Positions 50,973-60,778 of a stretch of DNA of 64,000 nucleotides are shown piece after piece. Position 1 is the stretch's first letter; each line of letters opens with the position of its first letter. The position numbers and the translations under genes were made by a program. The notes beneath the pieces are model-generated. The model made no database searches and was not told the DNA's origin. It saw nothing but the letters and a program-made list of their open reading frames with translations. The stretch spans positions 2,655,369 through 2,719,368 of the forward strand of contig NZ_CP036343.1 of assembly GCF_007746795.1 (NCBI RefSeq), read 5' to 3'. This stretch comes from Gimesia algae. Lineage in GTDB: Bacteria > Planctomycetota > Planctomycetia > Planctomycetales > Planctomycetaceae.

Positions 50973-52433
50973 ATGGTTGGAAACGCGATATGGCCGTATG
51001 ACACTCAGTCTGCCATAAAACAAAAACCTTGCAAGCAACACATCCCCGCTCGATCTCCACAGATCAGTATTGTCATAGCAGCCCGTAATAACTCAGCCTA
51101 TCTGGCTGAGACGATCGAGTCAGCTTTCAATCAGAGCATTCCGTGCGAAGTGATTTACGCAGATGACTGCAGCTTTGATGATTCAATCAACATCGCTCGA
51201 CAGTATCAGAATCAGGGATTGATTCTTCTAAAGTCTCCCTGTCATACCGGTGTTTGTGAAACACGAAACAGAGGTGCAGAACTCGCAAAAGGGGAATACC
51301 TCCTGTTTCTGGATGGGGATGACATCCTGCCGAAAGACTATGTGGAAAAACATCTCGAAAAAATGACCCCAGAGACCCCGTTTGTCTATGGGGGTGCAGA
51401 AGCGTTTGGAGATTACTCCACGCTCTGGAATGCCCCGGAATGGACAGATGGAAGGCTCTGGTTAAGAAATTTTGTGAATACATCGGCCCTCTGGAATCGC
51501 CAGGCATTTGAAACTGCAGGCCGTTGGCGAAATAAGATCAATACCATGTGGGACTGGGATCTGGCATTACGAGGTTCCCGGCTGGGCACACCTGTACGCA
51601 GTAATGCGATTCTACTGTATCGTCAGCATGCAGGTTCCTGGTCAGCAAATATCAAAACGAAATATCAGCAGCGCCAGGAAATCCTACTGCCACAGATGCG
51701 CCAAATCTGCTCGCGTATCAGTATCGGTTCGATAATCAGTGGTAGAGTGGCTGACTTCTTTCCCCAGTGGATTTCTGCCATCACACAATCAGTGAATCTG
51801 ATCAACAGCTCTGAACCAGCAGAATTGGTGCTTCTCGATAATACAAACAACACCGATACACTGAGAAAGATAAGAGCCGAAGCCAGTCGATACGTCAATA
51901 CATTTGAAACCATTCGAATACTTCCGTACCCGAGTTCTGTCACTTTTTCCAATGAAAAAGAACGCAGAGACCAGACAGCACGTTTTATGGCCCGGGCTTG
52001 CAATCGATTGCGGGTTGAAATGCGGGGGGACATTCACTGGCTGATTGAAGATGACATCCTGGTCCCACTGGAAGCAGGCGTGAATTTAATCTCAAACTTG
52101 ACAGCTGATTGGGTCCCCCCCAATGCGGTCTCCGGATGCTATCGCAATCGACATACAGAAACACAATTTGTCGGCGGTCAGTTTGATGACCATCATGTTG
52201 TGAAAGCCTTTTCTGATATTGGCAACGAAACCCGCGCAGTAGATTATTGCGGAACTGGCTGCCTGATGTACTGGAAAGATCGAACACCTCGTTACTGGAA
52301 TAGCCACTACAGAAATATACCTGCTCATGACTGGGAATGGTGTTCCCAACTGAAGTCATTGGATGGTGTCCTACTGATGCTGCCATCGGTGCACTGTGGC
52401 CATGCAAAGTCTACCAACGAGATATTGTACTAA
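50973..52433 (+). CDS. Glycosyltransferase with two GT-A-like halves (family 2 N-terminal domain)
   Basis: A 486-residue protein. The N-terminal half (about 30-235) is a family 2 glycosyltransferase with ISIVIAARNNSAYLAETIESA, the nucleotide-sugar Asp region VIYADDCSFDDS and the metal motif LDGDD. The C-terminal half (about 265-480) looks like a second GT-A unit: LVLLDNTNNTDTL, the DxD-like LIEDDI and the acceptor-side HDWEWC. The two could act in sequence on one glycan or be a bifunctional chain elongator. It has no membrane segment or signal. It stands alone between MITE-like copy C and an AT-rich gap. Confidence 0.8.
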   Translation: MVGNAIWPYDTQSAIKQKPCKQHIPARSPQISIVIAARNNSAYLAETIESAFNQSIPCEVIYADDCSFDDSINIARQYQNQGLILLKSPCHTGVCETRNRGAELAKGEYLLFLDGDDILPKDYVEKHLEKMTPETPFVYGGAEAFGDYSTLWNAPEWTDGRLWLRNFVNTSALWNRQAFETAGRWRNKINTMWDWDLALRGSRLGTPVRSNAILLYRQHAGSWSANIKTKYQQRQEILLPQMRQICSRISIGSIISGRVADFFPQWISAITQSVNLINSSEPAELVLLDNTNNTDTLRKIRAEASRYVNTFETIRILPYPSSVTFSNEKERRDQTARFMARACNRLRVEMRGDIHWLIEDDILVPLEAGVNLISNLTADWVPPNAVSGCYRNRHTETQFVGGQFDDHHVVKAFSDIGNETRAVDYCGTGCLMYWKDRTPRYWNSHYRNIPAHDWEWCSQLKSLDGVLLMLPSVHCGHAKSTNEILY

Positions 52434-53054
52434 GGGCTACAATAACGGGAGACAAAAAAGAAAGCACGAGCCCACGTACACAATGATAGGAAGCAGGCAC
52501 TAGTCCCCTAACCTTGTGTGCTCAATAAGCAAGTGAGCCCGTGCATTTCTATGATGAGTTCATTGATGCATATCACAAAAATGAATAACACCCTCTACCA
52601 TGCATATAGTGACCAAGATTCGATTTCTTCCCAAAATATTTCATATTTTGATCTCTTTTTGAAAAGAAAAATAACAAGAACAGATCTTTTGTTCATTTAT
52701 ATATATTATTACAGAACTTTATTCTAATCAGATGTCAACACAACAGCAACCCTTGAACCAACCTACATTAATAGGCACAAGCCTTTTAATAATAACACCT
52801 TATAAACAATACGTTATCATCACATCAACTGAATTATATTAATCCAGGCAACAGATTTGTCTTTTGTCCACAATTCAGGAATTATCATTTACAGACAACA
52901 CAACTAAGTGATATTTAGAACACCTAACGTCATATTACGGTAAATTTGCATCTAGTAGGTCAGTCTCATCTATTTTCATTTGACTTTCCATTGTTAACAA
53001 TTAACATTAAACGATAAATACGACATAAGAACTTCTACTGCTCAAGGATTCCAA
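52434..53054. other. AT-rich intergenic region with one palindromic element
   Basis: About 620 bases between the glycosyltransferase and the GntR regulator. From about 52550 on it is clearly more AT-rich than the neighbouring genes, with no believable gene; a 69-codon frame at 52518-52727 has low-complexity composition and no ribosome site. The inverted repeat at 52464-52544 is the only structure. The 3' part must hold the promoter of the catabolic cluster. Confidence 0.5.
52464..52544 (+). repeat. Imperfect long inverted repeat (81 bases)
   Basis: GCACGAGCCCAC (52464-52475) pairs with GTGAGCCCGTGC (52533-52544) with two mismatches, and inside it ACACAA (52478-52483) pairs with TTGTGT (52514-52519). 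As RNA it would fold into a branched hairpin 30 bases after the glycosyltransferase stop. It could be a terminator-like structure, a short non-autonomous element or a small structured RNA. Confidence 0.5.
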
Positions 53055-53675
53055 ATGAATGAGCCTCAGTTGGTCCGTGGACTCGGCGAACAGATCGTGG
53101 AACGTCTTCGCGAAGATATTCTCTCCGGCAGGATAGCTGAGGGAGAACGACTGCGCGAGGTCGACCTTGCGAAACGATTCTCTGTCAGTCGTGGCCCGAT
53201 CCGGGAAGCCATCCAGAAACTGGCCTGGGAAGGCGTTGTCGAGACGGATCGGAATAAGGGAGCACTGGTCTCCACATCAGCTCCCGATGAAATCACCGAA
53301 TTAATTATCCCACTTCGCTGTACTATTGAAAAATATGCCATTCGACTGTTATTCGACCAGTTGACGGAAGACGACTTTCTTGCCTGGGAAACGATTCTGA
53401 ATAAGATGAAACAGGCGTGCGAGGCCAAAGACTTTGCCCTGATTTCCGAACATGATATTGCCTTTCACCGTGCCCTCGTCAAGCAAGCCAATTCTCCTGA
53501 TCTGTTAGCCATCTGGTCGGCCATGGTTTCACGTATCCGCAGGCACTTTCGGGAATCACATCTGCAATATCAAAATCCCATCCAGATCTATGAGGAACAT
53601 CTACCGATCATCGAGGCGCTTCGTGACGGCAGTCTGGCAGAAGTATTACAGACCATAGAAAATCACATCGAATAA
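53055..53675 (+). CDS. GntR-family regulator, FadR/FCD subfamily
   Basis: A 206-residue regulator with an N-terminal winged helix (about 8-72, IVERLREDILSGRIAEGERL and FSVSRGPIREAI) and an all-helical FCD effector domain (about 80-206) with metal-type His such as in HDIAFHRALV. FCD members usually bind carboxylates (pyruvate, galactonate, gluconate and the like). AAGGA lies before the ATG. The domain stops slightly early compared with typical FCD proteins of 220-240 residues. It heads the co-oriented cluster that follows, and is its likely repressor. Confidence 0.9.
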   Translation: MNEPQLVRGLGEQIVERLREDILSGRIAEGERLREVDLAKRFSVSRGPIREAIQKLAWEGVVETDRNKGALVSTSAPDEITELIIPLRCTIEKYAIRLLFDQLTEDDFLAWETILNKMKQACEAKDFALISEHDIAFHRALVKQANSPDLLAIWSAMVSRIRRHFRESHLQYQNPIQIYEEHLPIIEALRDGSLAEVLQTIENHIE

Positions 53676-53717
53676 TTCAGCTGAAATGCTGATTGGAACT
53701 ATCCGGAAAATCAAGCG

Positions 53718-56700
53718 ATGAAATTCTTTCTGTACAGTCTGATCGGGCTTTTCATACTGATCTGGCTCTCACCCGTCGAATGCCTTTCAGCAGAACCGAC
53801 TCAGCCCACTCACCGCGAAAAAGAGCTGTATTTTGAACAACATGTGCGTCCCTTATTGATCAAGCACTGTCAGGAATGTCATGGCGCGAAAAAACAGTTT
53901 GCCGAACTGAGACTGGATTCCCGTCCCGCGCTGCTGAAAGGAGGGGAAAGTGGCCCGGCTGTTAAGGTGAATCATCCAGAAAACAGCCTGTTGATGAGTG
54001 CCGTCCGTCGTGAATCTCTGGAAATGCCGCCCGATAATTCTCTGACACCAGGTGAAATAGAAATCCTGTCAGTCTGGATCAGACAGGGAGCCGTCTGGCC
54101 TCAATCTGCAGATTCGAAACAGCCAACCACCATTGACTACACAAAACACTGGTCATTTCAGCCTATTCAAGACCCCGCCATTCCACCGGTAAAAAATAAG
54201 GACTGGCCACATAATAACATCGACTATTTTATTCTCTCCCGACTCGAAAAGGCAGGACTGCAGCCAGCGCCCACAGCGATATCTGCCGTACTCCTGAAAC
54301 GCATTTTCTGGGACCTGACGGGATTGCTGCCCACACAGGAGCAGATTCAGAGCTTCACAAGTAACGATCAGAAATCGATGGTTGATTCAGCAGTCACAGC
54401 ACAACTGGCTTCCCTGCATTACGGTGAGCGCTGGGGCAGACACTGGCTCGATCTGGCACGTTATGCGGATACCAAAGGATACGTTTTTTTCGAGAAACCT
54501 GCCTTCCACTTCGCCTACACATACCGTGACTATGTGATCAACAGCTTGAATCAGGACAAGCCCTTCGACCAGTTCATCCGTGAACAACTCGCCGCCGATT
54601 ACCTGAAAGAAGAGCTGCCTCATGAATCACAGGCAGCACTCGGTTTCATCACCCTTGGACCACGCTTCAAAAATGATATACATGACATCATTTCTGACCG
54701 CATCGATGTGGTCACGCGTGGTTTCCTGGGTCTAACCGTCGGATGTGCCCGTTGTCACAACCATAAATATGATCCTGTTTCCACCGAAGATTATTATTCG
54801 CTGTATGGTGTCTTTCGAAATTCACTTGTACCCCTTGATCTTCCGTTTCGCAAACAGAATCATCTCTCGTCTGAGCTTCAGGAACAAGCAGTAAAAATGC
54901 AATCCGCAGCCAGAGAGCTGAACAACCTGTACGAAGGACAACACCAAAAAGTATTACAGGACACTTCGGAACGCCTGGCAGAATATCTGATTGTCGCACA
55001 GTCACGCAGACAGGGTCCGGACACCGTCAAATTCGACGTGATCGTGGATGGCGATGATCTCAATCCTGAAGTGTTACTGCTCTGGCAGGAATTTCTTGAC
55101 ATCACTGAAAAATCTGCGGACCCGGTGTTTTCGATCTGGCAGAAACTGGACTCGATTCCTGAGCAAATGTTTGCCTCCCAGGCGGCGGATGTACTCGAAC
55201 GGATCATTGCTGCATCTAATCCTGATTCAGTTCAAAGCCTGCTTGCCTCTCATCTGTTGAAAAAGAATCCACGGCAATTCAATGACATCATTCGTGGCTA
55301 CGCAACACTCTTCCATGAGATCGATCACGATTGGGCTCACAGAATTGTCGTGGCCAGAAAACCAGAACAGAAACAAAATCAGCAACCGTTTCCTATTGCC
55401 AGACGGCAATATCTGGATTCGTTTTACAGCCCACATTCACCCCTGACCATTCCTTTGCACGGGTATACGGTTCTAAAACTCTTTCCAGACAGAAAACTTC
55501 AGGAAAAAGTGAAAGCATTAAATGCCGCGCTCGATCAGGCGCGCGCTCAGGCACCAATTGAACTCGCGCAAATGATGACGCTCCGTGACGCCGATCAAAT
55601 CATCGAACCGCGCGTTTTCAAACGGGGTAACCCCGGATCACCGGGTCAACCGGTCACCAGAAAGTACCTGAGTTATTTCGAACAGGTATCGGACGAACAG
55701 TTTCAACAGGGAAGTGGGAGACTGGAACTGGCCAACGCGATTTCCTCTTCCCGGAATCCACTCACCGCCCGCGTCATCGTGAACCGAGTCTGGCAGCATC
55801 ATTTTGGCCAGGGTATCGTCTCCACTCCCAGTGACTTTGGAATACAGGGGGCTCGCCCTTCGCATCCGGAGTTGCTGGATCATCTCGCTACCTGGTTCAT
55901 ACAAAATGGCTGGTCGATTAAAAAACTCCATCGCTACATCATGCAGTCAGCAACTTACCAGCAATCAAGCATTTCCCACGAAACGGGGGAGAAACTTGAT
56001 CCCGCCAACAAACTGCTATGGAGAATGAATCGTCGTCGACAGGACTTCGAATCGATGCGCGATACCCTGCTCCAGGTAAGCCATCAACTGGATTCAACAG
56101 TCGGCGGCAAATCGGTCTCGGGGATTACCTCTGATTCCAATCGTCGTCGTACCCTCTACACTTTCATCAACCGCCAGGAGGTTCCAGGCCTGCTGCGAAC
56201 TTTCGACTTCCCCTCTCCAGATGTCAGTACAGGCACCCGCAATTCGACTTCGGTTCCCGGACAGTCGCTGTTTCTGATGAATCACCCTCTGGTCCTGAAA
56301 TCTGCGTTCATCCTGGGTAATGAATCAGAACAGGCTGAAACTCCAACAGCGGGGATTCAACATCTCTATCGGAGCATATTGCAACGCGATCCGACTCAAT
56401 CGGAAATCAGTGAGATGCTTGAATTCGTCGCTAAAGATCAGATCAAACTCAAAACAGAACCAACTCGTTCCGAATGGGAGTACGGCTATGCCTCCTATGA
56501 CCTGATTACAAAAACTCTGAGCGATTTCCAACCCTTACTGCACTGGAATGGTAAACAGTATCAGGGGGGAGATCGTCTGCCCGATTCCAAAATCGGTTGG
56601 GTCTTTTTAGACCAGACCGGCGGGCACCCCGGTAATGATCTGGATCATGTCGCTGTAATCCGCTGGCGCGCTCCTGACGAAATAACGGTGTCTCTGACAG

Positions 56701-57086
56701 GCGTTCTCAAACACGAACTCCCACAGGGAAATGGAATTCGCGGTCGAGTACTCGTCAATAATCAGTTGGCACTCGGTCCCTGGACACTACATGAAAACAC
56801 TGCAAAAACTGATATTAAATCAATCAAACTGAAGAAAAATCAGACGATCGATTTCGTCGTCGATATTGCAGGACATCTTGGCTTTGATTCGTTTATCTGG
56901 TCGCTGGATATCACAGCAAACTCACCTGAATTAACAACCGTCTCCAAATCCGAACCACAGCCACCACTGGTTCGACAGTGGAACTATTCCAAAGATTTTC
57001 GCAAACCCGCACCAGTACCAGTTACTTCCTGGCAGAGTCTTGCTCAGATTCTCCTCTTATCCAATGAATTTCAGTTTATCGATTAA
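53718..57086 (+). CDS. Secreted PSCyt1/DUF1549/DUF1553 protein (planctomycete type)
   Basis: A 1122-residue exported protein typical of planctomycetes. After a signal peptide (about 1-27) comes a PSCyt1 haem motif (CQECH, 51-55) with GGESGPAV, then a DUF1549 domain (about 160-370, including WGRHWLDLARYADTKGY and GCARCHNHKYDP), a middle helical part, a DUF1553 domain (about 660-930, including NRVWQHHFGQGIVSTPSDFG) and a beta-rich C-terminal part. Such proteins are nearly always next to a DUF1501 gene, as here, and are thought to act in the cell envelope on large or complex substrates; the biochemistry is not established. Confidence 0.9.
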   Translation: MKFFLYSLIGLFILIWLSPVECLSAEPTQPTHREKELYFEQHVRPLLIKHCQECHGAKKQFAELRLDSRPALLKGGESGPAVKVNHPENSLLMSAVRRESLEMPPDNSLTPGEIEILSVWIRQGAVWPQSADSKQPTTIDYTKHWSFQPIQDPAIPPVKNKDWPHNNIDYFILSRLEKAGLQPAPTAISAVLLKRIFWDLTGLLPTQEQIQSFTSNDQKSMVDSAVTAQLASLHYGERWGRHWLDLARYADTKGYVFFEKPAFHFAYTYRDYVINSLNQDKPFDQFIREQLAADYLKEELPHESQAALGFITLGPRFKNDIHDIISDRIDVVTRGFLGLTVGCARCHNHKYDPVSTEDYYSLYGVFRNSLVPLDLPFRKQNHLSSELQEQAVKMQSAARELNNLYEGQHQKVLQDTSERLAEYLIVAQSRRQGPDTVKFDVIVDGDDLNPEVLLLWQEFLDITEKSADPVFSIWQKLDSIPEQMFASQAADVLERIIAASNPDSVQSLLASHLLKKNPRQFNDIIRGYATLFHEIDHDWAHRIVVARKPEQKQNQQPFPIARRQYLDSFYSPHSPLTIPLHGYTVLKLFPDRKLQEKVKALNAALDQARAQAPIELAQMMTLRDADQIIEPRVFKRGNPGSPGQPVTRKYLSYFEQVSDEQFQQGSGRLELANAISSSRNPLTARVIVNRVWQHHFGQGIVSTPSDFGIQGARPSHPELLDHLATWFIQNGWSIKKLHRYIMQSATYQQSSISHETGEKLDPANKLLWRMNRRRQDFESMRDTLLQVSHQLDSTVGGKSVSGITSDSNRRRTLYTFINRQEVPGLLRTFDFPSPDVSTGTRNSTSVPGQSLFLMNHPLVLKSAFILGNESEQAETPTAGIQHLYRSILQRDPTQSEISEMLEFVAKDQIKLKTEPTRSEWEYGYASYDLITKTLSDFQPLLHWNGKQYQGGDRLPDSKIGWVFLDQTGGHPGNDLDHVAVIRWRAPDEITVSLTGVLKHELPQGNGIRGRVLVNNQLALGPWTLHENTAKTDIKSIKLKKNQTIDFVVDIAGHLGFDSFIWSLDITANSPELTTVSKSEPQPPLVRQWNYSKDFRKPAPVPVTSWQSLAQILLLSNEFQFID

Positions 57087-57102
57087 CCAGCAGGAACGTA
57101 TT

Positions 57103-58509
57103 ATGTCCCTCACCCAGCTTACACGACTGGCACCACAATTTTCCCGGCGTGAATTGCTGACCCGCTCTGGCATGGGAATGGGTATGCTGGCGCTGGCAGA
57201 ACTCACCGCGCGGGAAAATGCCCAAGCTGCCGGCAGAGAAATGCCAGTCACACGACATCATCCGGCTCAAGCCAAGCAGGTCGTGCATCTGTTTATGAAC
57301 GGGGGCCCCTCACATGTCGACACCTTCGACCCTAAACCGCTACTCAAAAAGTTTCACGGAAAACCTCTGCCCAATCCAAACCTGCCCACAGAACGTAAAA
57401 CAGCCGGCGCACTGGGGTCCCCTTTCCAGTTTAAAAAGTATGGCGAGTCCGGCATTGAGGTCAGTGAACTGTTTGACAAAACTGCAGCCCATATTGATGA
57501 GATGTGTATCATCCGCTCAATGCATTCTGATATTCCCAATCATGAACCTTCTCTATTACTCATGAACTGCGGAGACAATGCACTGCCACGCCCCAGCTTC
57601 GGATCCTGGGTGAATTATGGCCTCGGTTCACTCAATGAAAATCTACCCGGCTTTGTCGTGCTCTGCCCGAACGGCTTTCCCGTCGTCGGACCCAAAAACT
57701 GGCGTTCCGCCTTTCTGCCAGGTGCCTTCCAGGGAACACATCTCGATACCAAAGAGACTTCAGTTTCCCGCCTGATTGAAAATATCAGCAATCCCCAAAC
57801 GCCAAAACGACAACGACGTCAGCTGGATCTACTACAGAAAATTAATCAACGCCATCTGGATCAACGGGGCCACGACTCACTGCTCGAAGCGCGAATCCAG
57901 TCTTTCGAACTGGCTTACCGCATGCAGTTTGCAGCATCGGATGTGCTCGATCTCTCCAAAGAACCCAAACATATACAGGAAATGTATGGAGACGGCTTAC
58001 AGGGACGCCAACTGTTAATGACCCGTCGTCTTCTGGAAAAAGGAGTACGCTTCATTCAGGTCTGGCATAGTGGCGGACAGGAATGGGACAATCATAGTGG
58101 CATCGAAAAAAACTTGCGACGTCTATGTGGACAATGGGACCAGCCCATCGCCGCGTTTCTGACGGATTTGAAACAACGGGGTATGCTTGATTCCACCCTG
58201 CTGCTTTGGGGAGGCGAATTTGGCAGAACCCCGGTCGCAGAACTCCCTTCCATGAGTGGACGTGACCATAACCACTACGGCTTCAGCATGTGGATGGCCG
58301 GAGGCGGCGTCAAAGGGGGATACGTCCACGGTGCCACTGATGAAACAGGTTTCGCTGCATCAGAAAATAAAGTCCACGTCCATGACCTGCACGCGACAAT
58401 GCTGCATTTGCTGGGAATCGATCACGAACGACTCACCTATCGATACGCCGGACGGGACTTTCGTTTAACCGACGTCCACGGTCATGTCGTCAAAGACATT
58501 ATCTCATAA
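57103..58509 (+). CDS. Tat-exported DUF1501 protein
   Basis: A 468-residue sulfatase-fold-like protein with a twin-arginine signal near the N-terminus (SRREL, then GMGMGMLALAEL). It has VVHLFMNGGPSHVDTFDPKP, a GGEFGRTP block and RDHNHYGFSMWMAGGGVKGG, the classic DUF1501 signature. It always travels with DUF1549/DUF1553 proteins, here 16 bases downstream of one. The ATG at 57103 is chosen because AGGAA precedes it; a start at 57040 would overlap the upstream gene. Enzymatic activity is unknown. Confidence 0.9.
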   Translation: MSLTQLTRLAPQFSRRELLTRSGMGMGMLALAELTARENAQAAGREMPVTRHHPAQAKQVVHLFMNGGPSHVDTFDPKPLLKKFHGKPLPNPNLPTERKTAGALGSPFQFKKYGESGIEVSELFDKTAAHIDEMCIIRSMHSDIPNHEPSLLLMNCGDNALPRPSFGSWVNYGLGSLNENLPGFVVLCPNGFPVVGPKNWRSAFLPGAFQGTHLDTKETSVSRLIENISNPQTPKRQRRQLDLLQKINQRHLDQRGHDSLLEARIQSFELAYRMQFAASDVLDLSKEPKHIQEMYGDGLQGRQLLMTRRLLEKGVRFIQVWHSGGQEWDNHSGIEKNLRRLCGQWDQPIAAFLTDLKQRGMLDSTLLLWGGEFGRTPVAELPSMSGRDHNHYGFSMWMAGGGVKGGYVHGATDETGFAASENKVHVHDLHATMLHLLGIDHERLTYRYAGRDFRLTDVHGHVVKDIIS

Positions 58510-58552
58510 CCTACTGTTCCCTAATTCTTTTCTGCCAAGGCTCACAACATCA

Positions 58553-59671
58553 ATGAAAATTGAACAAATCACCTGCCAGATCTTACGTTCCGGTTCTGTC
58601 ACCAACAAAACAGCCAGCTGTCAGGATTCGGTGCTGGTCCGCATTAAAACGGACAATGGCCTGGAAGGCATCGGGGAAGCGGACTCCTCACCAGAAGTCG
58701 TCAAAGCCATCATTGATGCCCCCTACAGTCATAATGTGGCCTGCGGTTTGCGAGAACTACTCATCGGAGAAAACCCGCTCGAAACTGAACGTCTCTGGCA
58801 GAAAATGTATCGCCACACCATGTACTTCGGCAGAACCGGTGTCACCATCACCGCGATGGCAGCCATCGATATGGCTCTCTGGGACCTGAAAGGCAAACAC
58901 TTTGGGGAACCCATCCATCGCTTGCTGGGGGGACAGTATCACTCTGAATTCCAGGCGTATGCCTCTATCCTGTTTGGTAAAGATGGTCAGGAAACCTGTG
59001 ACATCGGTCAGCGCTGGATTGAAAATGGTTACACTGCAGTCAAATTTGGCTGGGAACCAATGGGTCAGTCAGAACAGCTTGATATTGAACTGGTCGCGGG
59101 AGCACGTGAAGGGATGGGCGATGGTATTTTATTGATTGATGCCGGCTGTGTCTGGGATGCTCGTACCGCATTACAACGGGCACACGCTTTCTCCGAATAC
59201 AATATCGGCTGGCTCGAAGAACCTCTCTTTCCTCATGACATCGCCGGCTATGCCTGGCTGAAAGATCGCTCTCCGGTTCCCATCGCTGCCGGCGAAGAAG
59301 AGTGTGGTCGCGAATCGTTCCGCCCCTACTTTGAACAACGCGCCCTGGATGTCTATCAGATCGACCTCGCCCGCAATGGATTTACCGAAGCCAGTTACCT
59401 GAAACAACGGGTCGCAGAAATCGGTGCCCGTCCCTGTAATCACTGTTACACCAGTCCAATTACTGTCGCCGCCAGTCTGCACTGGCTGGCCACCTGCAAA
59501 GATGCCTTCATCTTCGAAGACTGTGTGGAAGATGAGCCACTGCGACACGAGTTGACTCTCGAAAAAGTACAAGCTGAAAATGGAGTGATTCAGGTACCCA
59601 ACCGTCCCGGTCTCGGCATCACTCTGAATGAAGATTTCGTTGCAGCACATATCGTCGCTGAATCGAACTGA
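58553..59671 (+). CDS. Enolase-superfamily enzyme, mandelate racemase/acid-sugar dehydratase type
   Basis: A 372-residue TIM-barrel enzyme of the MR/MLE subgroup. Metal ligands are D196, E222 and E248. The C-terminal-side base is the D271/H297 dyad (YQIDLARNG and CNHCYTSP), present as in mandelate racemase. On the other side only K164 is present (VKFGW); the second Lys of the KxK motif is Gly166. That pattern fits an epimerase or a sugar-acid dehydratase that uses His297. The frame starts at the ATG 58553. It lies in the operon with a deacylase and a symporter, so a carboxylate substrate is likely. Confidence 0.88.
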   Translation: MKIEQITCQILRSGSVTNKTASCQDSVLVRIKTDNGLEGIGEADSSPEVVKAIIDAPYSHNVACGLRELLIGENPLETERLWQKMYRHTMYFGRTGVTITAMAAIDMALWDLKGKHFGEPIHRLLGGQYHSEFQAYASILFGKDGQETCDIGQRWIENGYTAVKFGWEPMGQSEQLDIELVAGAREGMGDGILLIDAGCVWDARTALQRAHAFSEYNIGWLEEPLFPHDIAGYAWLKDRSPVPIAAGEEECGRESFRPYFEQRALDVYQIDLARNGFTEASYLKQRVAEIGARPCNHCYTSPITVAASLHWLATCKDAFIFEDCVEDEPLRHELTLEKVQAENGVIQVPNRPGLGITLNEDFVAAHIVAESN

Positions 59672-59711
59672 AATTAATGCAGTTCCCCCACTTATTAAAA
59701 GAAGCTTCAAC

Positions 59712-60746
59712 ATGTCTCAAACTCCAATCAGCACCAGGATTGACTTCAATAAGCCCGGCATTCAATGGGGGACACTCAATATCCCCTTTTCTTACAATTT
59801 GAGTGGCTGGGCACAGCTGCAGATTCCCATATCAACAATGGCGCGCGGCGAAGGACCCACCGTTCTACTGATGGCGGGAAACCATGGCGATGAATATCCT
59901 GGTCAGATTGCCATCATGAAACTGATGAAATCGTTAAACCTGGAAGAAATTTCCGGACGCATTATCTTCATCCCGGCAATCAACATGCCCGCTGCCAAAG
60001 CTGCAACGCGTCTCTCTCCCCTGGATGGAAAAAATCTGAATCGCTCTTTCCCCGGAAATGCCGAAGGCACTGTCACTGATATTATGGCCCATTACCTGAC
60101 CCATGAAATCTTTCCCAACGTCGATGTCGTCATTGACCTGCATACCGGTGGTCGCGGCGTGTATTTCTATCCTTGCGCTCATATGCATCTCGTCGAAAAT
60201 CGCGAACAACTCCGTCGAATGGCGGCTGCGACGGAAGCTTACAATACAGATTTCTCCTTTTTGTATGCCGACATCGCCGGTAAAGGACTGCTCCCCGTCG
60301 AAGCAGAAAATATGGGCAAAACTGTCGTCACAACGGAAATGGGCGGTGGCGAAGTCACCAACGCAGCCGTACATCGACTCTGCCAGTCTGGGCTGCAGAA
60401 CGTACTCATCCACCTGAAAGTACTTGCCGGTCAAGAAACCTCACGCGTTGATCTGGGTCTGCCACCGACTCGCTGGATCCAGGCGCTGGACGCGGAAGAT
60501 TATATTTTCTCACCGGAATCAGGTATCTTCGAAAGCTTTGTCGATGTCGGTGCGGATGTCTCAGGAGACCAGCCTTTAGGGGCACTGCATTTTCTGGAAC
60601 GCCCCGATCGAGAACCGACCATCATCCACGCTCCCTCGAAGGGAATCGCAATAGCTCATCGGGGTCCCACCCTGACCAGTCAAGGCGATATCCTGTTCTG
60701 TCTTGCCCATGATGTGGATGCTGATGTTCTGAAAACGTTTTCCTAA
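59712..60746 (+). CDS. Zinc deacylase, succinylglutamate desuccinylase/aspartoacylase (DoeB-like) family
   Basis: A 344-residue zinc amidohydrolase. The zinc ligands are H58 and E61 (GNHGDE) and H144 (DLHTGG), with NLNRSFPG (108-115) for substrate carboxylate and a late Glu in TTEMGGGEV as catalytic base. The family removes acyl groups from N-acyl amino acids (AstE, aspartoacylase, and DoeB in ectoine breakdown). The 40-base gap after the enolase gene indicates one operon. The ATG at 59712 has no strong ribosome site; an upstream frame to 59628 overlaps the previous gene. Confidence 0.88.
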   Translation: MSQTPISTRIDFNKPGIQWGTLNIPFSYNLSGWAQLQIPISTMARGEGPTVLLMAGNHGDEYPGQIAIMKLMKSLNLEEISGRIIFIPAINMPAAKAATRLSPLDGKNLNRSFPGNAEGTVTDIMAHYLTHEIFPNVDVVIDLHTGGRGVYFYPCAHMHLVENREQLRRMAAATEAYNTDFSFLYADIAGKGLLPVEAENMGKTVVTTEMGGGEVTNAAVHRLCQSGLQNVLIHLKVLAGQETSRVDLGLPPTRWIQALDAEDYIFSPESGIFESFVDVGADVSGDQPLGALHFLERPDREPTIIHAPSKGIAIAHRGPTLTSQGDILFCLAHDVDADVLKTFS

Positions 60747-60778
60747 CGGCAGCTTTCGAATCAAGAGGGATGACATAT

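Noticed and set aside
52518-52727. A 69-codon frame in the AT-rich gap
   Set aside because: Its composition is low-complexity and Ile/Tyr/Lys-rich, it has no ribosome site, and it begins inside the hairpin element.
54745-54780. A second c-type haem (CARCH) in the PSCyt1/DUF1549/DUF1553 protein
   Set aside because: CxxCHNHKYDP is a conserved part of the DUF1549 domain itself; haem binding there is not established, so I did not count it as a second cytochrome.
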